Source: Ahaetulla prasina
Taxonomy: Eukaryota > Chordata > Lepidosauria > Squamata > Colubridae
Reading direction: 5' to 3'
DNA: 64,000 nucleotides
Assembly: GCF_028640845.1 (NCBI RefSeq)
Contig: NC_080540.1
Coordinates: 263,223,958 to 263,287,957 of the forward strand
This document shows, in pieces, positions 47,015 to 59,643 of this stretch. The translations under genes and the position numbers were made by a program. The notes under the pieces are model-generated. The model made no database searches. It saw only the letters and a program-made list of their open reading frames with translations, and was not told where the DNA came from. How positions within the stretch are numbered: position 1 is the first letter of the stretch; each line of letters starts with the position of its first letter.

Positions 47015-48130
47015 CTGAGGCTGAGACATCTATCCTAGTTTTCAATGGGTTTTGTACCGTTGATCATAGTACATTGCGGACCAACAGTGAAGATTGGGAG
47101 AGGGGGACACCTTGTTGTGATGATATTTCTTCTATCTGGAGTTGTAGAGGGGAAGTCAAACCCATGGCCCTTTTCTTGTATGGTGTTTCACAGCTCAATG
47201 CTATAACCCCTTCTATTTAACATCTACATCTGTCCATTAAAGGTAAAGGTAAATATTTCTCCTGTTCAGTTGTGTTCAGCTCTAGGGGGTGGGGCTCATC
47301 TGTTAATCTGTCCATTAGATGTAAGCAAATAAAAAAGTGGACTCAGTTGGATTTCAATTGGATTTTAGGCTTGGGCTGACAACCTGAAACCTATGGGAAA
47401 GTTACTCTATTGGTTTATGGTCCAGTGTCATCAGCATGCCAATAATATATAATTACACATTTCAACTGCAGGCTACCCAAGTATTGCTGCCAATGTCTTG
47501 TTGCAGTTTCTGAAGGCTGAGAGAAGGAACAGATTCAAGATCAAGTATCTATGCTTATTTATTCCTCCTGGCTCAGGAAACTTTCCATCTTTAATCTTGA
47601 ATGGGGTAACACTTCCTCACTCAAGACTGCTATGTAATGTCAGGGTTTTCTTTTGAGTCATAACACTCAAGACAAGGTACCTTGGCTGGGCTAATGCCTA
47701 AACTAGGAGCCAAACAATCATTTGTGCATTAGTTCATTTTACAAGTGAACAACTGAAATTTGATCTACTGTACCTAAGGCTGCTCTTGGTTCAGATATGG
47801 CTAAACAGGCAATAATGGACATCTCTTGTGACAGCACTGCTTCTTAAGCTGTACTAGTTTCAGGTTGCCTTTTATGTGCAATTCAAGGTAGTTGTCACTA
47901 TAACCCTTTTGTGGCATAAGGCTTGATTATATGAAGATATCTCTAGATAGCTTATTTCAATTAGTTTCTACTCAGCAACTTCTACTCAGGTCCCCTTGAT
48001 CCCAACAAGAACTATTGGGATCTAGGAAACACACCTTCTCTGTCTTAGAGCATTCTTTCTGGAACAGATGTCTGTATAATTCCCATCCTGAAGATATTGA
48101 AGAAGTATTTGAAAATCCAGATATTCCTTT
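47015..48130 (+). mobile_element. L2-like LINE remnant, badly decayed
   Basis: Broken reading frames follow the L2 order. A 'FNGFCTVDHST' block (compare LLDLSAAFDTVDH) is near 47040, 'VSQLNAITPS' (compare VPQGSILSPL) near 47190, and a 'WLRKLSIF'-like area near 47570. Fragments like 'FKVVVITIKALCGIRPDYLK' (compare RFKVLVLTFKALHG) lie near 47890. A SINE fragment interrupts it at 47240-47305 and a MITE flanks its end at 48141. Confidence 0.6.
47240..47305 (-). mobile_element. 5'-truncated Sauria SINE fragment with 12-bp duplication
   Basis: About 66 bp of Sauria 3' tail, read on the minus strand ('gagctgaacacaac ... acctttacctt'). The flanks ATCTGTCCATTA at 47228-47239 and 47306-47317 are identical, a classic target-primed insertion in the L2 remnant. 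Confidence 0.85.
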
Positions 48131-48140
48131 GAGCTAGGAT

Positions 48141-48277
48141 CAGTGGTGGGATTCAAATAATTTAACAACCAGTTCTCTGCCCTAATGATTTCTTCCAACA
48201 ACCAGTTCACCAAACTGTTGAGAAAGTTAACAACCAGTTCTCCCAAAGTGGTGCGAACTGGCTGAATCCCATCATTG
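48141..48277 (+). mobile_element. hAT-type MITE, family A, copy 2
   Basis: 137 bp, left CAGTGGTGGGATTC, right GAATCCCATCATTG (two mismatches). Flanks GCTAGGAT at 48133-48140 and 48278-48285 are identical. Confidence 0.94.
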
Positions 48278-48285
48278 GCTAGGAT

Positions 48286-49216
48286 GAGTGCTGAACTCTT
48301 ATTAAGAATTTGATTTTTCCAGGTGTGCATATTATTTATTATAAGGCACCCAGAATTTTAACAATGATTGGAAGTGAATCACTGAAATATGAAGTGACAA
48401 AAGATAGAATCTGCCATCTCATCCCACATTCACAGGCATTTTGCTGTAAGAATTAGACTTCATTTAGTAATTTGACCCTAATGAATAGACTGAAGTTAAC
48501 TCTTAATCTTTGCCCTTTAAACAGAAAGTAATTGGTTCAATGAAGTTTCAGGAGGAACCATGAGGTTAGTAAGATTCAAATTAAGATCTGAACTGACATA
48601 AGAGGCATAAAGACATTAGATAAGAGTGTGTGAATTGTGTCAAATTAGACGACGGCATCTTAACATATTGGGAATGGACATGGAAGGAAGGGATAAAGAG
48701 CATTTAGGCAGTGGATTAGCTTAACCCATAAATTAGATTTCTGAAAGAAAAAAATAATAGTAGAGTTCCCATTAATGTGCCTATCCTAAATGTACTTTCA
48801 GTTAAGTGCTATTGATTACAACAGATTGATTTTAACTTTCAAATAACCATGCTTTGGACTGCAATCTTCCAGTCATGTCCAGTTCTGTCACAAAGAGATA
48901 GAAATGATCCTTTGAGAAACATTTACTCTCTATTTAATAGATGGTGATAATGAAGAAAAATCTTCTGAGCATGTGAAAAGGACCTCTTGCCCAGATAAGA
49001 ATGTACATGTAGCATGATTGAGGGCTTGAGTCGCTTAGTTATGAATGCAAGAAGTGGTACACTCATTTTAAAATAAAATTTCCAATGGTATAGAAGAGGC
49101 CAAATGGAATAGAGAAAATATATTACTCATATCTTAGCTTGTGTACATTGTTTATCCCATTTATCCTTAGCATTTCGATAGGAGTGTGTGAGAAGGGACA
49201 TCAACTTTTCCTATGT
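48286..49216. other. anonymous AT-rich DNA
   Basis: Nothing recognised. Confidence 0.45.
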
Positions 49217-49224
49217 ACTTAAAG

Positions 49225-49472
49225 CAGGGGTCGGCAACTTTAAACACTCAAAGAGCCACAAAGGTCCTAACCAGAAGCCCGCATTGAATTCTGGAGCCTA
49301 CCAGAAGTCCGGTTCCCCCACCATAGAGTCTCTTCCTAACATGGCATCCTTTTTCCTCTACCTGTCCTAACTGAAAGTCCTATCAATTGTGGAGCCGATC
49401 AGCAACAGGGAGCCACAGCAGAGGGATGAAACAGCCACATGTGGCTTCAGAGCCGCAGGTTGCTGACTCCTG
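49225..49472. mobile_element. hAT-type element (CAGGGGTCGGCAAC end)
   Basis: 248 bp. Left CAGGGGTCGGCAACTT and right AGGTTGCTGACTCCTG are inverted repeats of the hAT type, with 'aaagagccac' and 'gagccaca' motifs inside. Flanks ACTTAAAG (49217-49224) and AGCTAAAG (49473-49480) match at 6 of 8, so it is older than family A. Confidence 0.75.
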
Positions 49473-49480
49473 AGCTAAAG

Positions 49481-49549
49481 ACTCAGGAATGCTGGGAGTT
49501 GAAGTCCACAGATCATAAAGGGGCCATAGTTGCCTATCTCTGTTCTAGA
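49481..49549. mobile_element. half of a palindromic hAT-like element
   Basis: 'aatgctgggagttgaagtcc' and 'acagatcataaaggggcc' match one arm of the element at 63277. The other arm is missing; the element at 49225 sits where it should be. Confidence 0.5.
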
Positions 49550-49592
49550 TCCAATCTCTGATTTAGATCTGTTCCGGAAAGATGCATTGTAA

Positions 49593-49717
49593 CATTCCAT
49601 GGATTGGTAATTCTAAGAGTCAAGGTAGAGCTTCCTTGGATCTGTTTAACAAAGTAAGTTCTATTAGAACCAAGGAAGCTCTACCTTGACTCTTAGAATT
49701 ACCCATCACATGGAATG
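49593..49717. repeat. long near-perfect inverted repeat (hairpin)
   Basis: Arm 1 at 49593-49639 and arm 2 at 49670-49717 pair nearly completely. The inner 33 or so base pairs, from 'gtaattctaagagtcaag' to 'tagagcttccttgg', are perfect. A few mismatches lie near the outer 'cattccatg' ends. The loop is about 30 bp. It belongs to none of the element families above and has no flanking duplication that I can see. Confidence 0.85.
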
Positions 49718-49970
49718 GCCACAGTCTGAGCCTGTGTTGCTCTCACCAGCACTGCAATCTCACTTTTAGAATTATCCCTTTGCCCTGAAGATACACAGAA
49801 CTGACCAATCCAGGCCCTTGAACATTACCCACTTCATTCTCAGAACTCCAATCCTTTAACCAAACTGATTCTTAGCAGTCCAGTGTTCTTTCTTTTTTCT
49901 TGTCAGAAGCTGATCCAGTTCTTGAGAAAACTGGGGACAAAGGAGGAATTAGGACACAATACATCCCTGT

Positions 49971-50107
49971 CAGTGGTGGGATTCAAGTAATTTAACAACC
50001 GGTTCTTTGCCCTAACGATTTCTTCCAACAACCAGTTCGCCAAACTGCTCAGTAAATTAACAACTGGTTCTCCTGAAGTGGTGCAAACTGGCTGAATCCC
50101 ACCACTG
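49971..50107 (+). mobile_element. hAT-type MITE, family A, copy 3
   Basis: 137 bp with perfect 14-bp inverted ends and identical flanks ATCCCTGT at 49963-49970 and 50108-50115. Confidence 0.95.
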
Positions 50108-50115
50108 ATCCCTGT

Positions 50116-53100
50116 GTCTACCATCTTGTTACTCACCAATAGTTATCAAATATCCAGGAGTTGTATTCCACCTTCATCTCCATTAACAGTCATAAATGTA
50201 GCAAATGTAGCACAACACCAAGAAGGAAACAACTAAATGTATTTGTACAACTGTTAGGTTCAAGCTTATAATGAAGAGAAACAAAAAGTAGTAGAAAACA
50301 ATAATTATTAAGGATAATTTGGATCTTGGCACTGGTTGCTTCTAGGCCTCTGATTTGCTGCTATTTTTAGAAACATAGAAGAAAGGAATCCAATTGGTTT
50401 GGCTAGGTTTAATTGTTAGACGGAACTGTGATTTTGGGAGATGCAGTCAATATTAGAAAGGAAATTATTAAGTTTGATTGAATGTTGACAAGATTAGGAA
50501 AGTGTCTCCAATCTTTCATGGCATGGCTCACTTCTTCTTTAGGCCATGTTGAAAAAGTTTTTAAACAGTTTTATCTTGCCTAATTATTCTAAGGTAGGCA
50601 AGGGGCAAAATTTCCTTTTCAGTTATAAAGGAATTTAACAAGTAGAGAGAAAATCTTTTCATTTATAAAAGGAACTTCTGAAGTAGGAAGAAAATCTAGT
50701 CCCAGACACTGACTATATAAAACTTGGGGTGACTCAATTTTACAAAGTGACTCACTGACAAAGTGGAATTCTCAATAGTATCCAGAAATAAATCAGCTAA
50801 TATTTTTCCTTATTATTTCAACCACAACAACTTGATTGGGACATTTTTCTAATTCCCTCTGCTTATGTTGAAATTTTAAATTCAAATATCCATAAAACAA
50901 CTTAGCTGGAAACCAAAATGCAGCTTTAATATTCAGTTTCTGAATTTTATATTGCAAAATATGGATGCAAAATGCACAGATTAGGGAATCTATTATATAT
51001 TGTAATGGAAATTGCATGCACAAATTCATTACGCTAGATAAAACTGCAAATGTGTTTACTGTACTAAGAGAAATATTGCAAAATCTAAACACACAGAAAG
51101 AGACAAACTGATTTTTAAAAATACCCAGATCAAACTTGTAAATAGGTTTTTTTAAAAAAAACTGAAATGAAGATATGAGTTTAGTTATAACCCGAATAAG
51201 AGAATGGTGTTACTATTTTCTTACAGTTTGTAAATGGGATAATAAATCAAACATAAAGTTTAATGAGCATTAAACCAAAAATATACAGTACTTTATTCAC
51301 TGAAATATCAATATTCTAGGTGATGATTCTTATATGTTGGTTCCACTGTGAAAGAAAACAGTTTTTCAAAGCTCCAATTGTTAAAACAGTATTGCCATTT
51401 CTGTCTTTCTTCTCAAGCACTCCATTGACTCCATTTTTCTAACTGACAGCATAAGGCATCACCAAACCCATAATTCAATTCAAGCTTTCTATCATCTTCT
51501 ATGACGTTGTAGTTTCATATTGAATTAAATGTTTTACCATGCAGATCTGGATCCAGCTCTTTCTCATTAGGGATGCACTTTTCCCTGGACAAGGCTACAA
51601 CTCTTAACAATTCTCAGCTAAAAATACATGACATGGAGCATCATTAAGTTTATTAGACAAGGCTGATGTACTTAGGGTCCCAACTGGTACCCGGTGCATT
51701 ACCATTTGCCATTCTTCACTTCATATATGGGTAATTCAAATTGCCTTGGAGCACTCTGAGTTACAGTGTTTGTGAACTGCTCTAGTATTGCCTCACTCAA
51801 CCAGCTCTGATACATATAGAAATGAGTTGTGCACAATCTAGCACTTAAGCTGTTTGCCGCTTTGGTGAATTGCCCTTAAAAGCATCCAGTATCTCTCTAT
51901 GATTGACAGTGATAGCACACATACCTTGAAAGCTCCACTGTCGATGATTAAGCCTTAATAAAAGCAAATAAGTTGGTGTCTGCAAGTACCATGCAGATGT
52001 CTATCTGGCATCTTGTAAATTAATCTGGGTGTTTATGCAGTAGATCATGATGAATGTATTGCTATAGCAACGTACATTTCTTCCATTTTTCTCCCTGCTA
52101 ATTACCTTAACATCTCGACTAGCGACTAAACCTTTGCATTCCTAATGAGTGCATCGGAGAAAGCAACTCCACACTCTTGTTTCTTCTGCAATTGCTATGA
52201 GATAAAGTCAAGAGTGATGGATGGTTATTGATTATAGAAATATGATTGGAGCCTGCCATCCTGCCATTTTTAGATGTATGCCTTCGGATTGATATTAGTG
52301 ATCTATTATAACTCCAAGTGTAGCCTGCCAGTGATATAGCTTGAGTTGGCTGGAGTGAGTCATTAATGGATAAGACATTCTCCCCACCAGCTGCTAAGTT
52401 TGTTGTTCTTGCAGCTTCTCAACCCTTACCAGCTTGGGACTCAGCATGGCATTTGAATTAAGAATCTTTGCCTGGCACTGTGTTATCACACACCCACTAG
52501 CCAGGCACATTTATCTATTTAAGGGAAACGCATGAGATTTGGGGTGCCATTCACAGTCCCTTTGAAATCCTTGGCAGAACTCTGGCAGATTAGAATGGAG
52601 CTGGACTGCTCCCTCAAACTGAGGAATGGGGCAAAGTGGCAGAGGGAGATAGAGTTGGCAGACTCAAAATGGCAGTTTCATACTGTTCTCTTCCCTGTGA
52701 GCTTTTATTAACAAGCATTTTAAAGGTTAGTTTGTCTAATAAAAGTTATCCATCCCTTCTTCACTCAATGAGGCTAATATACTACAAACATTGTGCTCTT
52801 CCCTGCAGATAGCTAAAACTTGTATTGCCATAAAAAGATAGATCTGATAGCAGAAAAAAAGGGGGCACCAGATTTGTCATCCCCATTTCAAAGAGAGGGT
52901 GGCAGAACTTTTGAAAATTCAGAAAAATCGCAGGGTATAAGTAGCAAAGGCCTATCAAAAAGCATATGAAGCAGGTGCTTCTTCAGCTGCATCATTTGGT
53001 GCATAGAAAATGGGGGTATTTATAGTATATATTGTTAATACAATCATTGCGGAATTGCAGTAAATGTATTTAAAAAGTTTCCATAGGATCTATGCTCCAT

Positions 53101-53167
53101 TCACCATGAAACACTGAGTGTTCCAACGACAATCCATATCCCTTTATGATAGATTTGCTCTGAGAGA
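50116..53167. other. repeat-poor DNA, part possibly conserved noncoding
   Basis: No transposon family is recognised across 3 kb, unusual for this window. From about 51550 to 52560 the base composition is more even, there are several TAAT-containing segments ('ctgctaattacc', 'gtaaattaatctgg') and few poly-A runs. That look is typical of vertebrate conserved noncoding elements but proves nothing without alignment. Confidence 0.3.
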
Positions 53168-53175
53168 GAGAAAAG

Positions 53176-53311
53176 CAGTGGTGGGATTCAGCCAGTTCGC
53201 ACCACTTCGGGAGAACCGGTTGTTAACTTTCTGAGCAGTTTGATGAACTGGTTGTTGGAAGAAATCATTAGGAAAGAGAACCGGTTGTTAAATTATTGAA
53301 TCCCACCATTG
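53176..53311 (-). mobile_element. hAT-type MITE, family A, copy 4
   Basis: 136 bp in the opposite orientation to copies 1-3. Ends CAGTGGTGGGATTC and GAATCCCACCATTG. Flanks GAGAAAAG at 53168-53175 and 53312-53319 are identical. Confidence 0.95.
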
Positions 53312-53319
53312 GAGAAAAG

Positions 53320-54075
53320 CATAATGAAAACATTGTCACTTCCACCTACTGTTGCTTCATCATGTGGGCTTGCAGAAGAAAGTAATTATTAAATCCAATC
53401 ACCTTATGATGAAAGAAACTACTATTTTTATCAGCATCCACTTCTGCAGTGGGACGGTAGGTCCTTGGAACTGAATACCTTATGCGGAGGGAAAGGAGAA
53501 TATATTTGTACAATGAAAGGTTCATCAATAGATTCAAATATTTTGGATGGGACTTGCTCCATATTCAGCATCTGGGGCAATTGCCTACATTGTTCCACCT
53601 CCACCCAAATTGCCATACCTTCTGCATAATGCAGTAGACCACTCAGACGTAGTATGATTTACATTGCTGGATTGCTATAAGCCACACTTCTCCAAGCTGA
53701 AGAATGAACTCTATAACACAGAATCTGTACTAGGATGGGGGAGATCTTTTTTTTTTTTACATTTGCAAAGTTTCAATTAAATAAAAAACTGAATTTGTAA
53801 AAGAAGAGAGCCATATCTTTGATGCTTAATTTGAGGGAGTTGGAAGCAGTGGATAAAGTATGGGCCTGGCTAGAATTAGGATCCCAGCTATATTAAACAT
53901 GTTTATTTCTCCAGTGATTTCTATAGGCATTTATTAATTTTTTCTATGGCACTTTTAAAAATAGAAAATGTGTACATTCTGGAAATTTCTTCTTGAGGAA
54001 ATTTAAAGTTATCTTTACTTATTTTGATCTCTGTTTGTCTCCTTTTCCCTTTTCATTGGCTCCTTTTCATTATCG
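53320..54075. other. anonymous DNA
   Basis: Nothing recognised. Confidence 0.45.
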
Positions 54076-54083
54076 CCTCTCAA

Positions 54084-54318
54084 AAGTGGTGAAATCCAAA
54101 TTTTTCTACTACTGATTCTGTGGGCATGGCTTGGTCAGCATGGTGTGGCTTGATGGACGTGGCTTGGTGGGTATGGCAGGGGAAGGATGCTGCAAAATTT
54201 CCATTCCCACCCCACTCTGGGGCCACCCAGAGGTGGTATTTGCTGGTTCTCCAAACTACTCAAAATTTCCACTACCAGTTCTCCAGAACCTGTCAGAACC
54301 TGCTGGATTTCACCCCTG
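54084..54318 (-). mobile_element. hAT-type MITE, family B, copy 3
   Basis: Shortest family-B copy (235 bp), inverted relative to copies 1 and 2. The left end is AAGTGGTGAAATCC and the right end GGATTTCACCCCTG. Flanks CCTCTCAA (54076-54083) and CCTTTCAA (54319-54326) match at 7 of 8. Only one copy of the internal 'gcaaaatttccattccc' unit is present. Confidence 0.85.
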
Positions 54319-54461
54319 CCTTTCAACCAGGTTTCAGTAGTTTTTTTCCTCTTTTCTTTTCAAGTTCCAAGCAGGGATTTGAGCAAATACACAAGGAGTT
54401 AAAGTTAAAAGCTGCCCAGAGTAACCTATGAGTGAGATGGGGGGGGCTATGTAAATTTGTT

Positions 54462-56403
<1,942 letters not shown>

Positions 56404-56460
56404 TTGGAAGGAGGGAAAGAGAGAAAGAGAGGGAGGAGGGAGGGAGGAAGAGAGACAGAG

Positions 56461-56540
56461 AATAGAATAGAATAGAATAGAATAGAATAGAATAGAATAG
56501 AATAGAATAGAATAGAATAGAATAGAATAGAATAGAATAG
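56461..56540. repeat. (AATAG)16 pentanucleotide microsatellite
   Basis: Sixteen perfect AATAG units, preceded by a GA/GGA-rich run (56404-56460) and followed at once by the 3' terminus of an L3-like LINE. It is the expanded tail of that LINE. Confidence 0.97.
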
Positions 56541-56680
56541 AATTTTTTATTGGCCAAGTGTGATTGGACACACAAGGAATTTGTCTTGGTGCATATGCTC
56601 TCAGTGTATATAAAAGAAAAGATACGTTCATCAAGGTACCACATTTACAACACAAATGATGGTCAATATATCAATATAAA
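56541..56680 (-). mobile_element. CR1/L3-like LINE 3' end
   Basis: Nearly identical to 3593-3730 ('ttattggccaagtgtgattg', 'tttgtcttggtgcatatg', 'gatacgttcatcaaggta'). It is only about 140 bp long and lacks coding sequence. It carries the long AATAG tail at its 3' side. Confidence 0.9.
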
Positions 56681-56720
56681 TAGAGAGAAAGAGAGAGAGA
56701 GAGAGAGAGAGGGAGGGAGG
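56681..56720. repeat. (GA)n microsatellite
   Basis: GA run ending in GGGA units, at the 5' break of the L3-like fragment. Confidence 0.9.
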
Positions 56721-57050
56721 ACATATTGTTTAGAAAACTTTCCTTCTTTTTTTTGTCAAACATAAAATGAAACAAAATGGAATACAAAAGTGTAAATATT
56801 GACAATATATATCAAAAATCTTGATCATTTCCAAACATCAGAGATAAAGTCAAAAAGAAGCTAAGTATCCTCAACGTACAGTTATTAATACACCATAATA
56901 TATTATCAACTCTATTGATTTCAACATGTGACTATAGTAGAGTAAGTCCAAACCACATATTGAATGTGCCAAATCTTGAGTTGAATTTCCAGCTGCAAGA
57001 CAATTGAAATTAACCATTGTTAAATATTACCTGAAATCTCTTTCTCTGTT

Positions 57051-57069
57051 CCTCCCTCTCTCCCTCTCT

Positions 57070-57111
<42 letters not shown>

Positions 57112-57141
57112 ACACACACACACACAAGAGCACATGGGGTG

Positions 57142-57179
<38 letters not shown>

Positions 57180-57190
57180 AGAGAGGGAGA
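57051..57190. repeat. complex (CT)n/(CA)n/(GA)n microsatellite
   Basis: CT at 57051-57107 with a C9 run, CA at 57108-57126, then GA from 57145 to 57190. The CT and GA arms are complementary around a 20-bp spacer and could form a hairpin. Confidence 0.95.
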
Positions 57191-58246
57191 ATTCTTTTCA
57201 GATATCATAGCAACCTCACTCCACAACAAAGTAAAAACGTCCATCTATATATAGGTTGTGTAGCAATCTATTACCTATATCCTTTCATTGAAAGAATTAG
57301 ATCTGATACAGATGTACTAGAGCTGATGCATAGAAAACAATATTTTTATCATATGTTTCTCCCAAGGAACATCCATCAGGAAAAGAGTGGAGAGCCAAGT
57401 CAGAACAGATGTTTTCTTTTCTCTTCAGTTTAATGATGGCATCTCTGGAGGTCTCTTAAGACATACTTGAGTGTAACCTCTATATAAAGATATGGTGACT
57501 TCCATTGGATATAGGTGATTCTTACAAATCTCCTGAATTTCAGGTCCACATTTAAACTATCTCTTCCTTGACCAATTCATTTATATTTAATTTTAATTTA
57601 TAGCACAGTTAAACTGGATTTTTTGTATTTGGGATACAAGGAATAAAATCTATAAATTTAGTAACATTACACTATATCTTCATTCCTTTATATATCTCTT
57701 TTGTTTGATTTTATCCAAAGAAAGATTTTCAGATGATTTTCAGCATTTTAGAAGCCATTGTTTGGTCACTATATATACATTATTCATTGTCATATGTTAG
57801 CATTGTGTCAAAGATAAAATATTACATATAATTTATATTGACCTTAACCAAAATTCTTGCTGCAAGTAACATTTCTCCATGTACAAGCTACTTTTTGATA
57901 TTCTAGACAATGAGCAATGGAGGAGTTATATTCAAGGACACATTCAATTGCCTAAAATAAATCTATTTAAATGATACATTTATTCCAGAAATACCTTATA
58001 ATATATGAAAATTCAAATGTCAAAAAAATCCAAATGTTGGTGTCATGTTGGTAAAGATATAATATGATAAATATAAGAATAAATATTATGTTCTGCCAAA
58101 ATTGCTTTAGGAGACATATTGATTGATGTTTTCTAATGATAGATCTGGTCCTCATTTATACATTTACACTGAAGAAAGAATAAGAATTTGAAAAAGGTCT
58201 CACTTTTTCCTTCCTCTTGCATCCAATAGGAGTTAAGTGCTATCAC
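57191..58246. other. anonymous AT-rich DNA
   Basis: Nothing recognised. Confidence 0.45.
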
Positions 58247-58254
58247 CTACTCAT

Positions 58255-58571
58255 CAGTGGTGGAATTCAATTTTTTTTACTACTGATTCGTGGGTGTGGC
58301 TTGGTGGGCATGGTGTGGCTTGGTGGGCATAGCTTGGTGGGCATGGCAGGGGAAAGATGCTGCAAAATCTCCATTCCCACCCTAATCCAGGGGAAGGATA
58401 CTGCAAAATCCTGATTCTCTCCCCACTGCTGGGGGAAGGATATTGCAAAATTTCCATTTCCATCCCACTCTGGAGCCAGCCAGAGGTGGTATTTGCCAGT
58501 TCTCCAAACTACTCCAAATTTTTGCTACCGGTTCTCCAGAACCTGTCAGAACCTGCTGATTAGCATCCCTG
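58255..58571 (-). mobile_element. hAT-type MITE, family B, copy 4 (longest)
   Basis: 317 bp. The left end is CAGTGGTGGAATTC and the right end is degraded to GATTAGCATCCCTG. Flanks CTACTCAT (58247-58254) and CTTCTCAT (58572-58579) match at 7 of 8. It has three copies of the internal unit of about 42 bp ('ggggaaagatgctgcaaaat' and variants) and three of a 'cttggtgggca' unit, which accounts for its length. Confidence 0.85.
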
Positions 58572-59042
58572 CTTCTCATCATTTTTATTCTTAGCAATCA
58601 CATAGATAGACATACTCAAGAATGCTATGTCCTCAATCTGTTCCTGCAGATCTCCCAGCAATGCATCCACTGACATCATAATCAAATATATCCACTTTGT
58701 TTGTTTATTGAATAAATTTATATGCCACCTATGTCACTGTCCTGAATGACTTGGAGCAGCTTTGGTCATCCCCTTCTTCTCTTTCCTTCCACTTTTCCCA
58801 GCATTATAGACTTCTCAAGGTAGTTATTTATTTATTTATTTATTTATTCAAATTTATATACCGCCCTATCTCCCGAAGGACTCAGGACGGTTCACAGGCA
58901 AATAAAACAGCATATATATACAAATTAAGAAAACCATTAAGAAAACATATTCAAAAAGCCTGATTATTAAAATAATATAGATATTAAAACCAATTAAAAC
59001 CCCTATAAAATTTAAAAATTTAAAATTAGAAAATTTAAAAAA

Positions 59043-59621
59043 CTAGTCCAGTCCCGCGCAGATAAATAGGTGTGTTTTAAGCTCGCGACGGAAGGTTCGG
59101 AGGTCTGGAAGCTGGCGGAGTCCTGGGGGGAGTTCGTTCCAGAGGGTGGGAGCCCCCACAGAGAAGGCCCTTCCCCTGGGCGTCGCCAGACGACACTGTC
59201 TAGCTGACGGCACCCTGAGGAGTCCCTCTCTGTGAGAGCGCACGGGCCGGTGAGAGGTATCCGGTAGCAGTAGACGGTCCCGTAAGTAGCCCGGCCCTAT
59301 GCCATGGAGCGCTTTAAAGGTGGTTACCAGAACCTTGAAGCGCACCCGGAAGGCCACAGGTAGCCAGTGCAGTCTGCGCAGGATAGGTGTCATACGGGAG
59401 CCACGAGGGGCTCCCTCTATAACCCGCGCAGCCGCATTCTGAACTAACTGCAGTCTCCGGATGCCCTTCAAGGGGAGCCCCATGTAGAGAGCATTGCAAT
59501 AATCCAGGCGAGACGTCACGAGGGCGTGAGTGACCGTGCACAGGGCATCCCGGTCTAGAAAGGGGCGCAACTGGCGCACCAGGCGAACCTGGTAAAAAGC
59601 TCTCCTGGAGACGGCCGCCAA
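59043..59621 (-). pseudogene. L2 LINE ORF2, C-terminal segment
   Basis: 192 codons from an internal Met, continuing the ORF2 after the frameshift. Blocks are typical of L2 C-termini: LVTSRLDYCNALYMGLP (48-64), LQLVQNAAARVIEGAPR (72-88), LRRLHWLPVAFRVRFKVLV (101-119), FKALHGIGPGYL (122-133), RAFSVGAPTLWNELPPGLR (151-169) and LKTHLF near the end. The stop at 59043 is the natural ORF2 end, followed by the 3' UTR. Confidence 0.92.
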
Positions 59622-59643
59622 ATGATCTTCAAAAGACAGCCGT

